Shown here piece after piece: positions 46,000-56,548 of a stretch of DNA of 64,000 nt (position 1 is its first letter; the number at the start of each line of letters is the position of its first letter). The notes beneath the pieces were generated by a model. That model ran no database searches. It saw nothing but the letters and a program-made list of their open reading frames with translations, and was not told the DNA's origin. This DNA comes from Rhineura floridana (lineage: Eukaryota; Chordata; Lepidosauria; Squamata; Rhineuridae). The stretch is taken from contig NC_084482.1 in the NCBI RefSeq assembly GCF_030035675.1, positions 230,983,943-231,047,942 of the forward strand, written 5' to 3'. Both the position numbers and the translations under genes were made by a program.

Positions 46000-46230
46000 A
46001 TGCCTACTGGCAGTGGCTGCCCAGGGTTTCAGGCAGCCCTGCCTGGAGAGTAAACCAGGCCATAATAATAATAATAATAATAATTATAATAATAATAATA
46101 ATGCACTGACTATCAGCGGCTCTCCAGAGTTCCAGGCAGGGCTCTTTCCCAGCCGTATTTGGAGATGCTGGACCCTGACCCTGAGACCTTTGGCTCTGCC
46201 ACTGAGTTCTGGCCAGTCCCCAAAAAACAA
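46000..46230 (-). mobile_element. Two SINE pieces joined by an AAT microsatellite
   Basis: GGCTGCCCAGGGTTTCAGGC and GGCTCTCCAGAGTTCCAGGC are the same SINE segment seen twice, either side of ATAATA repeats at 46055-46102. Orientation is minus by comparison with 47588-47745. Confidence 0.6.
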
Positions 46231-46309
46231 ATAGCACCTTTCTTTTAAGAAAGCAACACATTTGACAGAGTTTCCAGAGAGGTAGCCGTGCTGGATTGTT
46301 TCAGCAAAA

Positions 46310-47540
46310 CCTGCAAGGAGTCCTGCCACACCTTAAAGCCTCCACACATTTATTATGGAAATAAGCTTTTGGAGGAGAGCTCACTTTTTAAAAAAAATTA
46401 CAGGGGCTGGTGGAGAAGCAAAGCAGGCTGCAGTGACTGTGTGAATTAAACCGGGTCTGGCATTCCCTTCCTAGAATTAGAGGCTTGCAAAGTGTTGCGG
46501 TTCTCTCAACTTCTTTCTTGCCCTCTCACCCTTCCACTGCAGTTTGCCTTTCTGAACCGTCCAGGCCGGTCAACCAGGCCGTCTCCTGGGGAGGAGCAGA
46601 GGAAGTTTAACAACTGCTGTCAGATATAAACGGGGGTGGGGGTGGGGTAAGCTTTGCAAAGCTGTTCTGCACCTTTTCTCTCCCTCTTGCCTGCAGAAAT
46701 GCTTCTCCTATCCTGCAACAGCCTGGGATGTTCCCTGATGAGAGCAACAAGTGTTGGATGTTGCAAATGTTAGGACTTCCCTGCCCAGCAACTGATGACC
46801 AGGCAGCCTCAGAGCCTGTGATAGGCAGGGATCAAGCCTCCACCCCAGGAAAGTCCCCAGCCAGACCCAAGCGGGCGCCCACAACCCCTGCTCAGGTGAC
46901 AACGGCAAGGCCAGGCCTGGAAACCCCCACTGGCACAGGCCCAGCGAGGGTGGAAAGCAGGACTTGCAGCGACAGGCCTCCCTCGTCGCTGCGAGAGCTC
47001 AAAACAGCTTCTGCTTCCTCAAGGGAACCAAAATCCCCTCTCCCTCCCCCACTCTTTGGCATGAGCTGCAGCATCAGGAAAGCAGATTAATTCACCAGGA
47101 CGCCGTTTCCTTTACTTTCACTTCTGATCTCAGCAACTGAACCAGGTCCACCCCCACCGCCACCCCAAGTCGAATCCTGCACACATGAGCAGCCCCTCCA
47201 CCCTGGGGGCTAATCTTTCCTAGAGCCTGGAGGCTTCTATGGGTTGTTCCATGGGTTTATTGAGGCTACTTCACAGTGAAGGAAATGCACTTTGTGCATG
47301 CTCAGGGGCACTCTCCTAGTATCACCGCTGATATATTTGATCAAGAATTCTAGGAGGGAGCTCCAAGGCTAAATATCGGCAAGCTTTCACTCAGATTAAG
47401 CCTTGCTGGCACCTCGCAGCTGATCAACAGAGGAAGTAGACCACAGTGGTAGGTGCCACAGGCAGGCAGAGAGAAGCAGCATGAACTGCCTGAAGAGCAA
47501 ACAACTCCTGGGGTGAGGTGGGGGTCCAGCCTCACCACTT
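46310..47540 (+). repeat. Class II promoter duplicon C
   Basis: It is homologous to duplicon B from 46690 on. Its left part, 46310-46500 (CCTCCACACATTTATTATGG, GGCATTCCCTTCCTAGAATT), recurs at 47960-48140. The piece ACTGCAGTTTGCCTTTCTGA recurs at 48540, so a third copy lies further right. It contains module C. Confidence 0.8.
46753..46828 (+). promoter_or_regulatory. Orphan S-X-Y module C with altered Y box
   Basis: S-like GTTGGATGTTGCAAA, X1 CCCAGCAACTGATGACC (46784-46800), then GTGATAGGCA where the sister copies have GTGATTGGCA. The NF-Y core is thus ATAGG rather than ATTGG, which should weaken NF-Y binding. Confidence 0.7.
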
Positions 47541-47587
47541 AGCAGAATAAATGGCAGCAAAAAAGGGGGGCACTGAGCTGCCTTATA

Positions 47588-47745
47588 TCTAAGCTCAGTA
47601 TTGTCGACACTGACTGGCAGCGGCTGTGTAGGGCTTCAGGTGGGGGACATTCCCAGCCCTGCCTGGAGATGCCGCCGTTGGGGCTCGAACCTGGGACTTT
47701 GCCCTCAAAGCAGGTGCTCTGCCAGTGAGCTGTGGCATTTCCCTG
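47588..47745 (-). mobile_element. tRNA-derived SINE
   Basis: On the minus strand an A-box-like CAGCTCACTGGCAGAGCACC and a B-box-like AGGTTCGAGCCCC lie at tRNA spacing. The SINE body follows (GGCTGGGAATGTCCCC). It is not a tRNA gene, as no cloverleaf closes. Confidence 0.8.
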
Positions 47746-47959
47746 ATAAGCAAATAGATATAGATAGATACCTTTATTTGCGGTCAAAGACCCGTCCTGA
47801 TTACAGGCATATAAAACAATTTGCATAAGAAAAATAAAAACATAAAATGGAAAACAACTTTAACATTCTGTGACAATTTTACTTCCAATAAGGAACAAGT
47901 TAACCAGAAGAGACTTCAGCTCTCAGCAATTGCACAACCAGATAAGCAAGTAACTGACT

Positions 47960-49135
47960 GAGTCCTGCCACACCTTGAAGCCTCCACACATTTACTATGC
48001 AAATGACCTTTTGGAGGAGAGCTCGCTTTTTAAAAGATTCACAGGAGTTGGTTGAGAAGCTCAGCAGCAACCAAAGCAGGCGACAGTGACTGTGTGAATG
48101 AAACCAGGTCTGACATTCCTTTCCTATAATTAGAGGGTTTCAGGGGGTCTTAGAGCCTGTACTTTTTTGGGAGCAGGGTCCCAATGTCTCCAGCATCCTA
48201 CAAGCCAATCAGCATGAAAGTTAACCACTTAGAAGAGTCTTCTAAAATCTTTCTTGTCCTTTCCTGCAAATTGGAGCCAATCAAAGTGAAAGGAGATGAG
48301 TTAGCAATTGAGAAGACTCTTCTCAGTAGCTAACACTCTCCTCTTTCATGCTTATTCATTCCTAGGTATTATCAAAGATCTCATTCGCAACCCCACAGCA
48401 AAAAAAAATGAGGAGGGGGCACGGCTGTTTTACATGAAGGGCCGCTGCACTTCTGAATTGGCCACTACACTGCTGTTTGCAGATCTATCCACTTCTTCCT
48501 GCTCTGCAGTTTTCAAACAGTTGCCCCCTTCCCCCCCCCCGCTGCAGTTTGGCTTTCTGAACCACGCAGACCAGTCAACCACGCAATCATTGGGGGGGGG
48601 CAACCTGGCGAGCCTCCCTTGCTTTGTGTCAGGGCCTTGGAGCGCGAAGGAGGCTCCCGGTTGGCGCTCTGTGCGTTCCTGTGCCGCCTTGGGCTCCCAA
48701 GGGTGCCCTGCAGTCGCTTCCCAGGCGCCCCCCACTGAACGTGGAAGGGAGGAGAGAGGACCCTCAACAGCCCCCTATCGCTTCTCTCGCGCATCTGCAA
48801 AGCAGAAGGCGCAAGGCGGGAGGGCGCAGGGGTGACTCAGGGTGGGCTCCGAACCTCCTTCCGGGCTTCTTAATGACAGAGAGGAGGAACGTGAAACCAG
48901 CCAGGCTCCCCTTCCCACCACTGCGGTTGCACTCCTTCTCCCCCCCTCCAGGCCCCTCTTTCCAGGAAGAGCCCTACTTTTCTGAGAAGAGCTCCTCCCA
49001 CCACACCATTTCTGCCCAATCCGCTGGCACGGGGAGGCTAGCATCACCAGTCGCCGGTAGACTCGACCTGCGCAAAGCAAGGCAAGAGGACTCTGGCGGC
49101 GCCTGGACTCAGGATCCCTCCTCAAAGGAAGGAGC
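47960..49135. repeat. Duplicon E, first copy, left part
   Basis: 47960-48140 repeats the start of duplicon C. 48640-49135 (CTTGGGCTCCCAAGGGTGCC to CTGGACTCAGGA) is homologous to 50330-50800. No class II exon is recognised on either strand. Confidence 0.7.
49015..49060 (-). promoter_or_regulatory. Orphan X-box/Y-box module E1
   Basis: On the minus strand CTACCGGCGACTGGTGATG (X1/X2-like) precedes GCGGATTGGGCAG (Y, inverted CCAAT) with a spacer of about 20 bases. It is the paralogue of module E2. No clear S box is seen. Confidence 0.6.
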
Positions 49136-49618
49136 TGCTATGTACATTTGTATAGATATTAGCAGAGATCGCCAATGGTCTGAGCTTGGAGTGGGCGGTG
49201 CGTGCGTTTACCTGAGTGGCAGCCTTTTACCCTGCATTTAGATCACTGAGACGTAAGCGTAAAACAAGAGAAGATACTTTATTTATAGAAATACATAGTA
49301 GATAGAAAGGCAAACCTAGTTCTAACTAACTAGCTAAGTTGGAGGAGCAACGCCCAGACTTGGGAGTCGCCCTCATGGGTGAGGAGAGCGAGCAGAGACA
49401 AAGGGGTCTCCTCTCTCGGACAGTCTGAGAGGAAGACAAAGGAAGGAGGGGCAGAGAAGCTTCCCTTAAGTCGAGTATCAGTCTAGAGATGGAAGGAAGG
49501 CAGTCAGAGCATCACAGGTAAAGGTAATCCAGCCTCTCCATCTGGAGGACCCTAAGTCTATCTCCCTCCTGGAACACAAACAAAAGAACAGAACAGGCGT
49601 TGCTCTTGCCCCACAACA
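49136..49618 (-). mobile_element. Solo copia-like LTR (483 bp), older subfamily
   Basis: It starts TGCTATGTAC, ends CCCCACAACA and is flanked by GGAGC and AGAGC, a likely 5 bp duplication. ACTTTATTTATAGAAATACA and CTAACTAGCTAAGTTGGAGG parallel the copia LTRs. The paralogous site at 50802-50806 lacks the insertion, which confirms its ends. Confidence 0.8.
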
Positions 49619-49624
49619 AGAGCG

Positions 49625-50260
49625 TTGGGCTGATGAGGAATGCCCACCTGCACATGCACTCACGCCCCATTGGCACCCCAGCACTCTGCATGTGCTCAGA
49701 GAGGCACTCTTCTCTCTGGCAAGCCTGCAGGAAGGTGGGGAAAAAGCCCCTTCCAGGCTCTGGCTCCAGAGCATGAAGCGGGAAGTCTGGCCTGGCTGCC
49801 CAGAGACCCAGGGCTGGAGTGGCAAATTCAGAAGTGCAGGCCTCCTTCTAAGAGTATAGATAATTCTGGCCAGGTTTGAATGCTGCTTTCTGCTTCTCTG
49901 CCGCTGTCGCCCTTGGACTGCCCTTTCTCACTGTCAGAGATAGTGCCTGAATTACTGGATTGGGCGTCTGCACGTTTCTCTTCTCTCATCAAACCACTTG
50001 ATGATGTAGATGGGATGCTATCCTCAGGATTCAGGGCCTCTTCTGCAATGACAGAACTCTCACTCTCCACTAAGTGGCTCTTTGAAGTAGGAACCAATAG
50101 GAACTCCTTTCACTCTGATTGGCTCCAATCAGCAGGAGAGAACAAGGAAGAAAGTTAGAAGACTCTTCTCAGTGGCGAACACACTCCCCTTTGATGCTGA
50201 TTGACTCGTAGGGAGCTGGAGACATAGGGACCCTGTGGGGACCTGGCTCCCAATAAAAGA
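49625..50260. repeat. Duplicon E, first copy, right part
   Basis: It is homologous to 50805-51400 (GCTGATGAGGAATGCCCACC, AGTATAGATAATTCTGGCCA, GTAGGAACCAATAGGAACTC). It ends in the GATTGGCTCC and TCTTCTCAGTGGC repeat. Confidence 0.85.
49828..50097 (-). other. Open frame of 89 codons, duplicated at 51008-51280
   Basis: Starts MVPTSKSHLVESESSV and ends WPELSILLEGGLHF. It is serine- and glutamate-rich with no known domain. The frame and ends are kept in the second copy despite several amino-acid changes. I do not recognise it; it could be a decayed exon, a transposon-derived frame, or chance. Confidence 0.3.
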
Positions 50261-50681
50261 AGGGGGCCTGCGCTGCCAATTCTCTCCCCACCCCCCAATA
50301 TTAAACCCAAGGCTCCTGGCTGGTACTTCTTGTCTTCCTGCCCCGCCTTTGGATCCCAAGGGCACCATGCAGGCGCTTCTCAGGCAGCCACCCACTAAAC
50401 TTGAAAGGAAGGAAGGAGGACTCTGCTCGGCCTCCCATCACTCCTGTTGTGCATCTACACAGGAGAAGGCGCAAGGCGGGGGGGAGGAGTGGGGGGGTGA
50501 CTCATTGTGGGCCAGGCTCCAAACCTCTTTTTGGGCCTCTCAACAACAGAGGAGGGAAAGTGAAACAAGCAAAGGTCCCTTTCACACATTGCTCCCCCTC
50601 CTGCCAGCCAGCCCCGCCTTCCAGGAACAGCCCTATTTTCTGAGAAAAAACACACACACAGACACACTCACACAATTCCTG

Positions 50682-50726
50682 CCCAATCCGCTGGCAGAGG
50701 GAGGCCAGTGTCACCAGTTGCCGGCA
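50682..50726 (-). promoter_or_regulatory. Orphan X-box/Y-box module E2
   Basis: On the minus strand GCCGGCAACTGGTGACAC is followed after about 20 bases by GCGGATTGGGC. The X1 core GGCAAC is closer to consensus than in E1. Confidence 0.65.
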
Positions 50727-51007
50727 GACTAAACCTGCGCAGAGCAACGCAAGAGGACTCAGGCAGCACCTGGACTCAGGAAACCTCATCAAAGGAAAGA
50801 GTGTGGGGCTGATGAGGAATGCCCACCTGCACAGGCATGCACATCCCACAGGCACCCCTGCACTCTGCATGTGCTCAGGGAGGCACTCTTCTCTCCAGCA
50901 AGCCTGCAGGGAGGTGGAAAAAGAAGCCCCTTCCAGGCTCTGGCTCCAGAGCATGAAGCAGGAGGCCTGGCCTGGCTGCCCAGAGACCCCCGGGGGGAGT
51001 GGCAACT

Positions 51008-51280
51008 TCAGAAGTGCAGGCCTCCTTCTAAGAGTATAGATAATTCTGGCCAGGCTTGAATGCTGCTTTCTGCTTCTCTGCCGCTGTCGCCCTTGGACTG
51101 CCCTTTCTCACTGTCAGAGATGGTGCTTGAATTACTGAATTGGGTGTCTGCATGTTTCTCTCCTGCTACTACAAAACCGCTTGATGATGTCGATGGGATG
51201 CTATCCTCAGGATTCAGGGCCTCTTCTGCAACGACAGAACTCTCACTCTCCAGGAATTGGCTCTTTGAAGTAGGAACCAA
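51008..51280 (-). other. Open frame of 90 codons, paralogue of 49828-50097
   Basis: Starts MVPTSKSQFLESESSVV and shares NPEDSIPSTSSSG, TISDSEKGQSKGDSGREAES and the WPELSILLEGGLHF end with the first copy. Function unknown. Confidence 0.3.
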
Positions 51281-51440
51281 TAGGAACTCTTTTCATTCTG
51301 ATTGGTTCCAATCAACAGGAAAGGATAAGGAAGCTGATTGGCTCATAGGGAGCTGGAGACATAGGGACCCTGCTGCGACCAGGCTCCAAATAAAGGAAAG
51401 GGGCCTACACTGCCAATTCCCTCCCTGCCCCCAATATCAG

Positions 51441-52799
51441 GATTAATCCCAAGACTGGTTACAATATTTAACCCTTGAGGGCTCCAACCAAATCCCCCTC
51501 CACTCTGCTGCTATCCTGGGGAGGGGGAGAGTTCCAAAATGGCCAAACCCCTGACTGCAGCTGAGGCATCCCATTTTTAATGCTCCCCCTGCCATGTGAA
51601 GAAGAAAAAACCCTCCCTGCAAGTAGAAAACTAGGCAAGCGCCGCTGTTTTGTCCGCAACTTCTCTCCCTGGCATGCTAGATTTCTACTTGCGGGGGTCT
51701 CAGCCCACTACCCCCGTCACTGTGGTGTGCGTGCAGATCCCGCCTGTGTTGGGAAGGAGGGGGGCTCTTTGGGGAGGGCACAAGCGGGGGGGGAGAGGCT
51801 TCTCCCTCCTTCCCTCCCTCTGTGACCCCCCCTTTCTGACTTTCTTCAGCCATGCAGGGAGAAGCTCAGCCCCCCCTCCACCGAGGGGCCCCCCACTCAC
51901 CATCTCCAGCCCCCTGGCGCTACAAGCGGGGCGTCCCTTCCTGACCCCCCACGCCCTTCCTCCTGCCCCCTCGGACCCCGGAGGGGACGCTGCGGCGCAG
52001 AGGCGTTGCGATGGGAGCACTTTGGCTTCCCCACACGCAGAGCTCCTCGCTCAGCAGCTTTCAGGGAAGAGATAGGGGGAAGCTGGCCCCGATCCAGGCG
52101 GCTGCGGCCACCCCCGAGCAAGCGAAACCTCCTCGCAGAGAAGCCGCTTCAGCGTCCCTCAGGACAGACCCCCCCCCCGAAGCGACGCTGAGCAAGACCG
52201 GTGGTGGCTGGGTGGCAGGAGACCTGCTGGGCGTGCAGAAGGTCCCGGGCGCAGCCGCTTGTTGTTGCTGCCCTTTGGGTGGAAGGATGGGAGAGCAATT
52301 GAATCCATCCTCATCAGGGAGAGCTGCTGCCAGTCAGTGCAGGCGACACTGAGCCAGGTGGACTAATGGTCAGACTCAGTTTAAGGCAGCTGAGTGACTT
52401 TTCCTTTTTTTGCCACAGTTCCTTCTGCTTTCTGTCAACTCTGACCCTTCAAAGTGACAGCAGCTGGCCACCCCCACCCCCAGCTAGCCACCGCAAGAGG
52501 AGGCCGCTGGAGGACAGAGGCTGAGGGCCGGATCCAGCAGCCTGGCTCTTCCGGTGCTCCTGAGGCAGCTCAGCCTCCTTTGGGTGGGCCAAGGATGCTC
52601 TCAGCAGCAGAAGGGCAGAAGTGCCCCCATCGCCATCTGCTAAGAAAGGCTCCCCCTTGGGGATGTCAGGGCTGAAGGGGAGCAACAGTGAGGGGGGGAG
52701 CCCCACAACCCCTCCCTCCTGGATGAATAATACCTCTTGGCCCTTTTGCTCAAAGGGAGGAGAGTTCCACAGGTGCCTTTTATGCCCTTCCGTTATGTT
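51441..52799. other. GC-rich stretch, no recognised gene
   Basis: CpG-dense around 51880-52250. Several long frames exist on both strands but none resembles a known protein. 52290-52390 contains a SINE piece (CTGCTGCCAGTCAGTGCAGG). A CpG-island promoter is possible. Confidence 0.4.
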
Positions 52800-53447
52800 G
52801 CCTCTGACTCACCTTTTCTCTAAACTAAAATTTTCCCCCCAAAGGTGCAACCTTTCCTCCTCATAGGGGAGTCGCTCCATCCCCTTGATCATTCTGGCTG
52901 CCCTTTCCTGGACCTTTTCCAGCTCCACGACATCCTTTCTGAGGTGAGGCAACCAGACCTGCAAACGGCAGTCCAAATGCGGCTGCACCCTAGAGTTATA
53001 CGAGGGCATTCTGATATCGACAGTTTTATTTTCAATCCCTTTCCTAATGATCCCTGGCATGGGATTTGCCTTCCTCACAGCTGCCGTGCACTGGGTGGAC
53101 ATCTTCCCTGAGCGTCGTCAGTCACCGCCAGTTCAGACCCCATGAACATTTAGTGGAATTAAGGTTTCTTGCCCAGACATGCATTGCTTGTTTACACGGA
53201 ATTGCAACTGCAGTTTTACCGCCCATTTGCTCAGGATGAATTCCCAATCTCTTTTTGTTTTAACGAACCTAACCAATTTCATGCCATCAGCAGACTTTGC
53301 CCCCTCTGTGCCCCCCACAAGTTAAAAAGCACAGGAGGTCCCAATGCGGATCCTTGGGGAACCCCATTCTCTACAGCCCTCCATTGGGAGAATTGCTCAT
53401 TTTATTCCTACTCTCTGCTTCCTGCTGTTCTTGACTGACCCACAATA
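52800..53447 (-). mobile_element. Old CR1 fragment
   Basis: The minus frame has VKTKRDWEF, KKANPM-like and IENKTVDIRMPSYNS segments of the CR1 ORF2 end. It is truncated at both ends, and its C-terminus abuts the GC-rich region. Confidence 0.85.
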
Positions 53448-53535
53448 AGATCCTTCTTGTTGTCACCTGAGCAGGGCCTTGTGGGCACCCGCTTGGGTCT
53501 TGCTGGGGACTTTCCAGGAGTGGAGGCTTGATCCC

Positions 53536-53611
53536 TGCCAATCACAGGCTCCGAGGCAGCCTGGTCATCAGTTGCTGGTCAGGGAAGGCATCACTACTGC
53601 AAAACCCAAGC
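53536..53611 (-). promoter_or_regulatory. Orphan S-X-Y module D
   Basis: On the minus strand CTTGGGTTTTGCAGT (S-like) is followed by ACCAGCAACTGATGACC (X1/X2) and CTGTGATTGGCAGG (Y, CCAAT at 53538-53542 on the plus strand). It closely matches modules A and B. The downstream side is cut by the CR1 at 53447. Bases 53640-53930 hold nothing recognised. Confidence 0.75.
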
Positions 53612-53934
53612 CTTGTGATCCTCTCTGGCCACCCCAGGCTGCTGCACACCAGAAGCGTTTCTCAAAGGCCCCGAACATCTGACTTTGGGTGGATCAGCCT
53701 ATCTAATTATAAAAAAAAAATAAAGCTTTCACGCATCCAGGTCCACAAAGCCTTACACATTAGGAAGTTATAGATGTCTCTGCCAGCTTTCTAAAGGGGA
53801 GGGGGGGCTTTTGAGTCTTCCTGCTGGGAAGGGAATTACAGAGCAAGAGTGCCTCTATCTGTCTGAAACTCCTTGCTGCTTTGAAGCATGTCCCCTCTCC
53901 AACAAGCAGGGGCGGGGAGGAGGGATTCCACACT

Positions 53935-54780
53935 TACCTAAGGACACCGCAAGAGCTGGACCAGGCCAGTGGGGACCCATCTAGTCCAGCCATCAGTTTC
54001 CAGAGTGGCCAGCCAGATGCCCATTGGGGAAGCCTGCAAGGAGGACCCGAGTGCAAGAGCTGCTCTCCCCTCCTGAGGCTCCCAGCATTGGCATTCAGAC
54101 ACACACTGTGTCTAACTACGGTAGCAGAGCACAGCCATTGTGGCTTGTAGCCATTGGTAGCCTTATCCTCCTCCATGAACCTGCCTAATGCTCTTTTAAA
54201 GCCATCCAAGTTGGTGACCAGCACTGCCTCTCGTGGGAGCAAATTCCATAGTTTAACTATGCGCTGTATGAAGGTCTGTCTTTTGTCTGTCCTGAATCTT
54301 CCAGCATTCACCTTCATAGGATGTCCACCAGTTCTTGTGTCATGAGAGAGCAAGAAAAACCTTTCTCTGTCCACTTTCTCCACACCATGCATTATTTCAT
54401 GCACGTCTATCATGTCTCCTCTGACCTGCCTTTTCCCTAAACTAAAAAGCCCCCAATCCTGCCACCTTTCCTCCTCACATCGCTCCATCCCCTTGATCAT
54501 GCTGGTTGCCCTCTTCTGAACCTTTTCCAACTCCTCGATATATTTTCTGAAGTGAGGCAATGGGAACTATACACAATATATTCCAAGAATGGCCACACCA
54601 TATATTTACATAATTATGATGGTAGCAGTTTTATTTTCAGTTCATTCTCTAATTTTTTTAAAAAAAATATTTAACAATGTATGTTTACTGATTGTAACAA
54701 AAACCTCTGTGCGGTTTACAACAATCCCAAATTTGGATTTGGCCTTTTTCACAGCTGCCCCACATTTGGTTAGGACCACT
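53935..54780 (-). mobile_element. Old CR1 3' part
   Basis: The minus frame at 53934-54560 has LEKVQKRATSMIKGMER, FSLGKRQVRGDMIDVHEIMH and IVKLWNLLPREAV. The CR1 sequence resumes at about 54730 after an AT-rich insertion of about 80 bp. Confidence 0.85.
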
Positions 54781-54792
54781 TTCTGGGCTCTT

Positions 54793-54950
54793 ACTGAAAT
54801 CCATTCATTGGCGATCGCTCATGTCTGTCTTCCAAGACAAGGTCTTTAGCGGTGGGTCCATAAGTGACTGTGGAGGCCAATCCTAGATCCACACAGCCTC
54901 CCAAAGTGAAGACATAGGTTTCCAGATGGAATCAACGGGATCCTTATTCA
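54793..54950 (-). mobile_element. LINE 3' tail, same family as 2676-3150
   Basis: TCTTCCAAGACAAGGTCTTT and GACTGTGGAGGCCAATCCTA match 2711-2770. Confidence 0.75.
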
Positions 54951-54999
54951 AGGGAAGGAGGCGCCCTCTAGTGTCCAGAAGAGTAATTATGATGGACCC

Positions 55000-55340
55000 A
55001 CTCGCTGGATCATCACCTTGTAGTGGTGAGTGGACTTGTGTGTTCCAATGAACCCTGTGAGCGATGCCGTCAGGAGTCATGCACTCCCAGAAGGGTCACC
55101 CACGGCGGGAAGGTCAAGGGAGAGGAACCAGACAAAGAACGATCCAAGAAAGTCCTCAACGGCAGAACAGGCGGAGGGAATTCCAATTCCCATGCCATTG
55201 GATCAACGTCTTTTTCTGTCAAGATTGTGTGTTGATCGTGGTGTGCCGATCTCCCCATATAAAACAAATGCACACACAGGATTCATCCAACCATTGTCTT
55301 ATCTTGGAAAACAATTTTACTCGGCCATGAGCAATCGCCA
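55000..55340 (+). mobile_element. Internally deleted LINE derivative
   Basis: A LINE-like 5' part (CACCTTGTAGTGGTGAGTGG, GGGTCACCCACGGCGGGAAG) is joined to a 3' tail (TTTTACTCGGCCATGAGCAA), in plus orientation. The tail is the reverse of that at 54793-54840. Confidence 0.5.
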
Positions 55341-55534
55341 ATGAATGAGGATGGAGGGGCTGCTCTGAGTGTCTCCTGGCCACATGGCAATTCAAAGCCA
55401 CAGGCCTATGGAAGGAAGGTGCACGCCCATTTCTTATGAAGAGAGGCCATTCTGCTGCTGAAGCTCTGTGTTGCCCAGAAGCCTGCAAACTCATGTTGCA
55501 ATAGAATATGCCCTAGTAAAACATTATCCCCTTG

Positions 55535-55745
55535 CCTCTTTATTTTATTTATTATTTATTATTTAATTTGTATCCCGCCCTTCCTTCCAGCAGGAGCCCA
55601 GGGCGGCAAACAAAGTGCTAAAAACACTTTAAAACATCATAAAAACAGACCTCAAAATACATTAAAACAAAACAGCGTTAAAAACATTTTAAAAAAAACA
55701 ACTTTAGAAAAGGGTTAAAAACATTATTAAAAAACATATTGAGCA
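55535..55745 (-). mobile_element. L2-type LINE 3' tail
   Basis: TTGTATCCCGCCCTTCCTTC and AGGAGCCCAGGGCGGC followed by A-rich sequence, as in the tail of the L2 at 36781. Bases 55746-56477 show nothing recognised. Confidence 0.65.
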
Positions 55746-56477
55746 ATTCTAACACAGACGCACACTTTAGTGCACCTTTCATTCTCAGGTGCCAAAATGG
55801 GACATTGGCAACGGCTGTTTATACTCTAAGGCTGCGCACACTGAACATTTTATTCTAGAAGCCATGGAGACCGAGTTTTTTCATCCACCAAGTTGACACA
55901 CAACTTAGATCTCTTGCATATCTTTTGCCCTTGAGTAGTGCTTCTTGGCAAAATGGCGTCATTCCAAAAATAAAAGCTGACCCTGCAGTGTATCCATTTC
56001 AGAAGAGATGCGGGTGGCCCCAGCAATAAACTGTCCTTTTGCATATACCCCTGTGTGTGATGGGGGTACTGCAGGGCATGGGGTTTGCATGTTTGCATGT
56101 GGCTGTGTGATTGGTGGAGTGCGTGGTGGAGGAGCATGCTGATTGGCTGCTGGAGCGACAAGTCAAGGGGGCTTCGCAACTCTCCCCTGTGCTCAACTGC
56201 AGGGGGCTGCGGCGGTTCCCAAGCTGAAGCCACAGCTGTCTGTGTCCTGCTCAGCCGGCAGCAGCAGCAGTGCTGTCCTCGCCCAGGGGCTCCTAAACAG
56301 ACTTAGGATCTGGCGTTCTTTACACCAGCTTAACTTCCGCCGGCTGCACGAGACTTACAAAATGTTAAGATCATAACGCAGAATATACAATCAGGAAGGA
56401 AAAGAGTAATACTTTAGAATACAAACCATGCAATTCTGTGGTTTTTTTGGGGGGGGGGTTGCTCAATGGGCTGTGTC

Positions 56478-56548
56478 CTACTCAGAGTAGACCCACTGAA
56501 ATTAATGGGCATAACTAACATTGATTTCAGTGGGTCTACTCTGAGTAG
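56478..56548. mobile_element. Palindromic hairpin MITE
   Basis: CTACTCAGAGTAGACCCACT is repeated in inverted form at the other end, with a short loop. Related single-arm sequence (CTACTCAGAAGTAAGTCC) is at 11765. Confidence 0.8.

Larger units (their letters stand above)
50310..51440. repeat. Duplicon E, second copy
   Basis: Contiguous paralogue of 48640-50260 without the LTR. A CA-rich run at 50650-50675 is private to this copy. Confidence 0.85.

Noticed and set aside
47588-47745. tRNA gene suggested by A-box and B-box-like sequences
   Set aside because: The sequence continues into a SINE body and no cloverleaf closes; other copies are scattered through the window.
52011-52352. Plus-strand frame in the GC-rich stretch as a gene
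   Set aside because: The composition is proline- and arginine-rich as expected from GC bias, and no motif or splice context supports it.
56100-56160. Two GATTGG motifs as another Y-box module
   Set aside because: No X-box-like GCAAC or GCGAC sequence lies at the right distance upstream; inverted CCAAT alone is too common.
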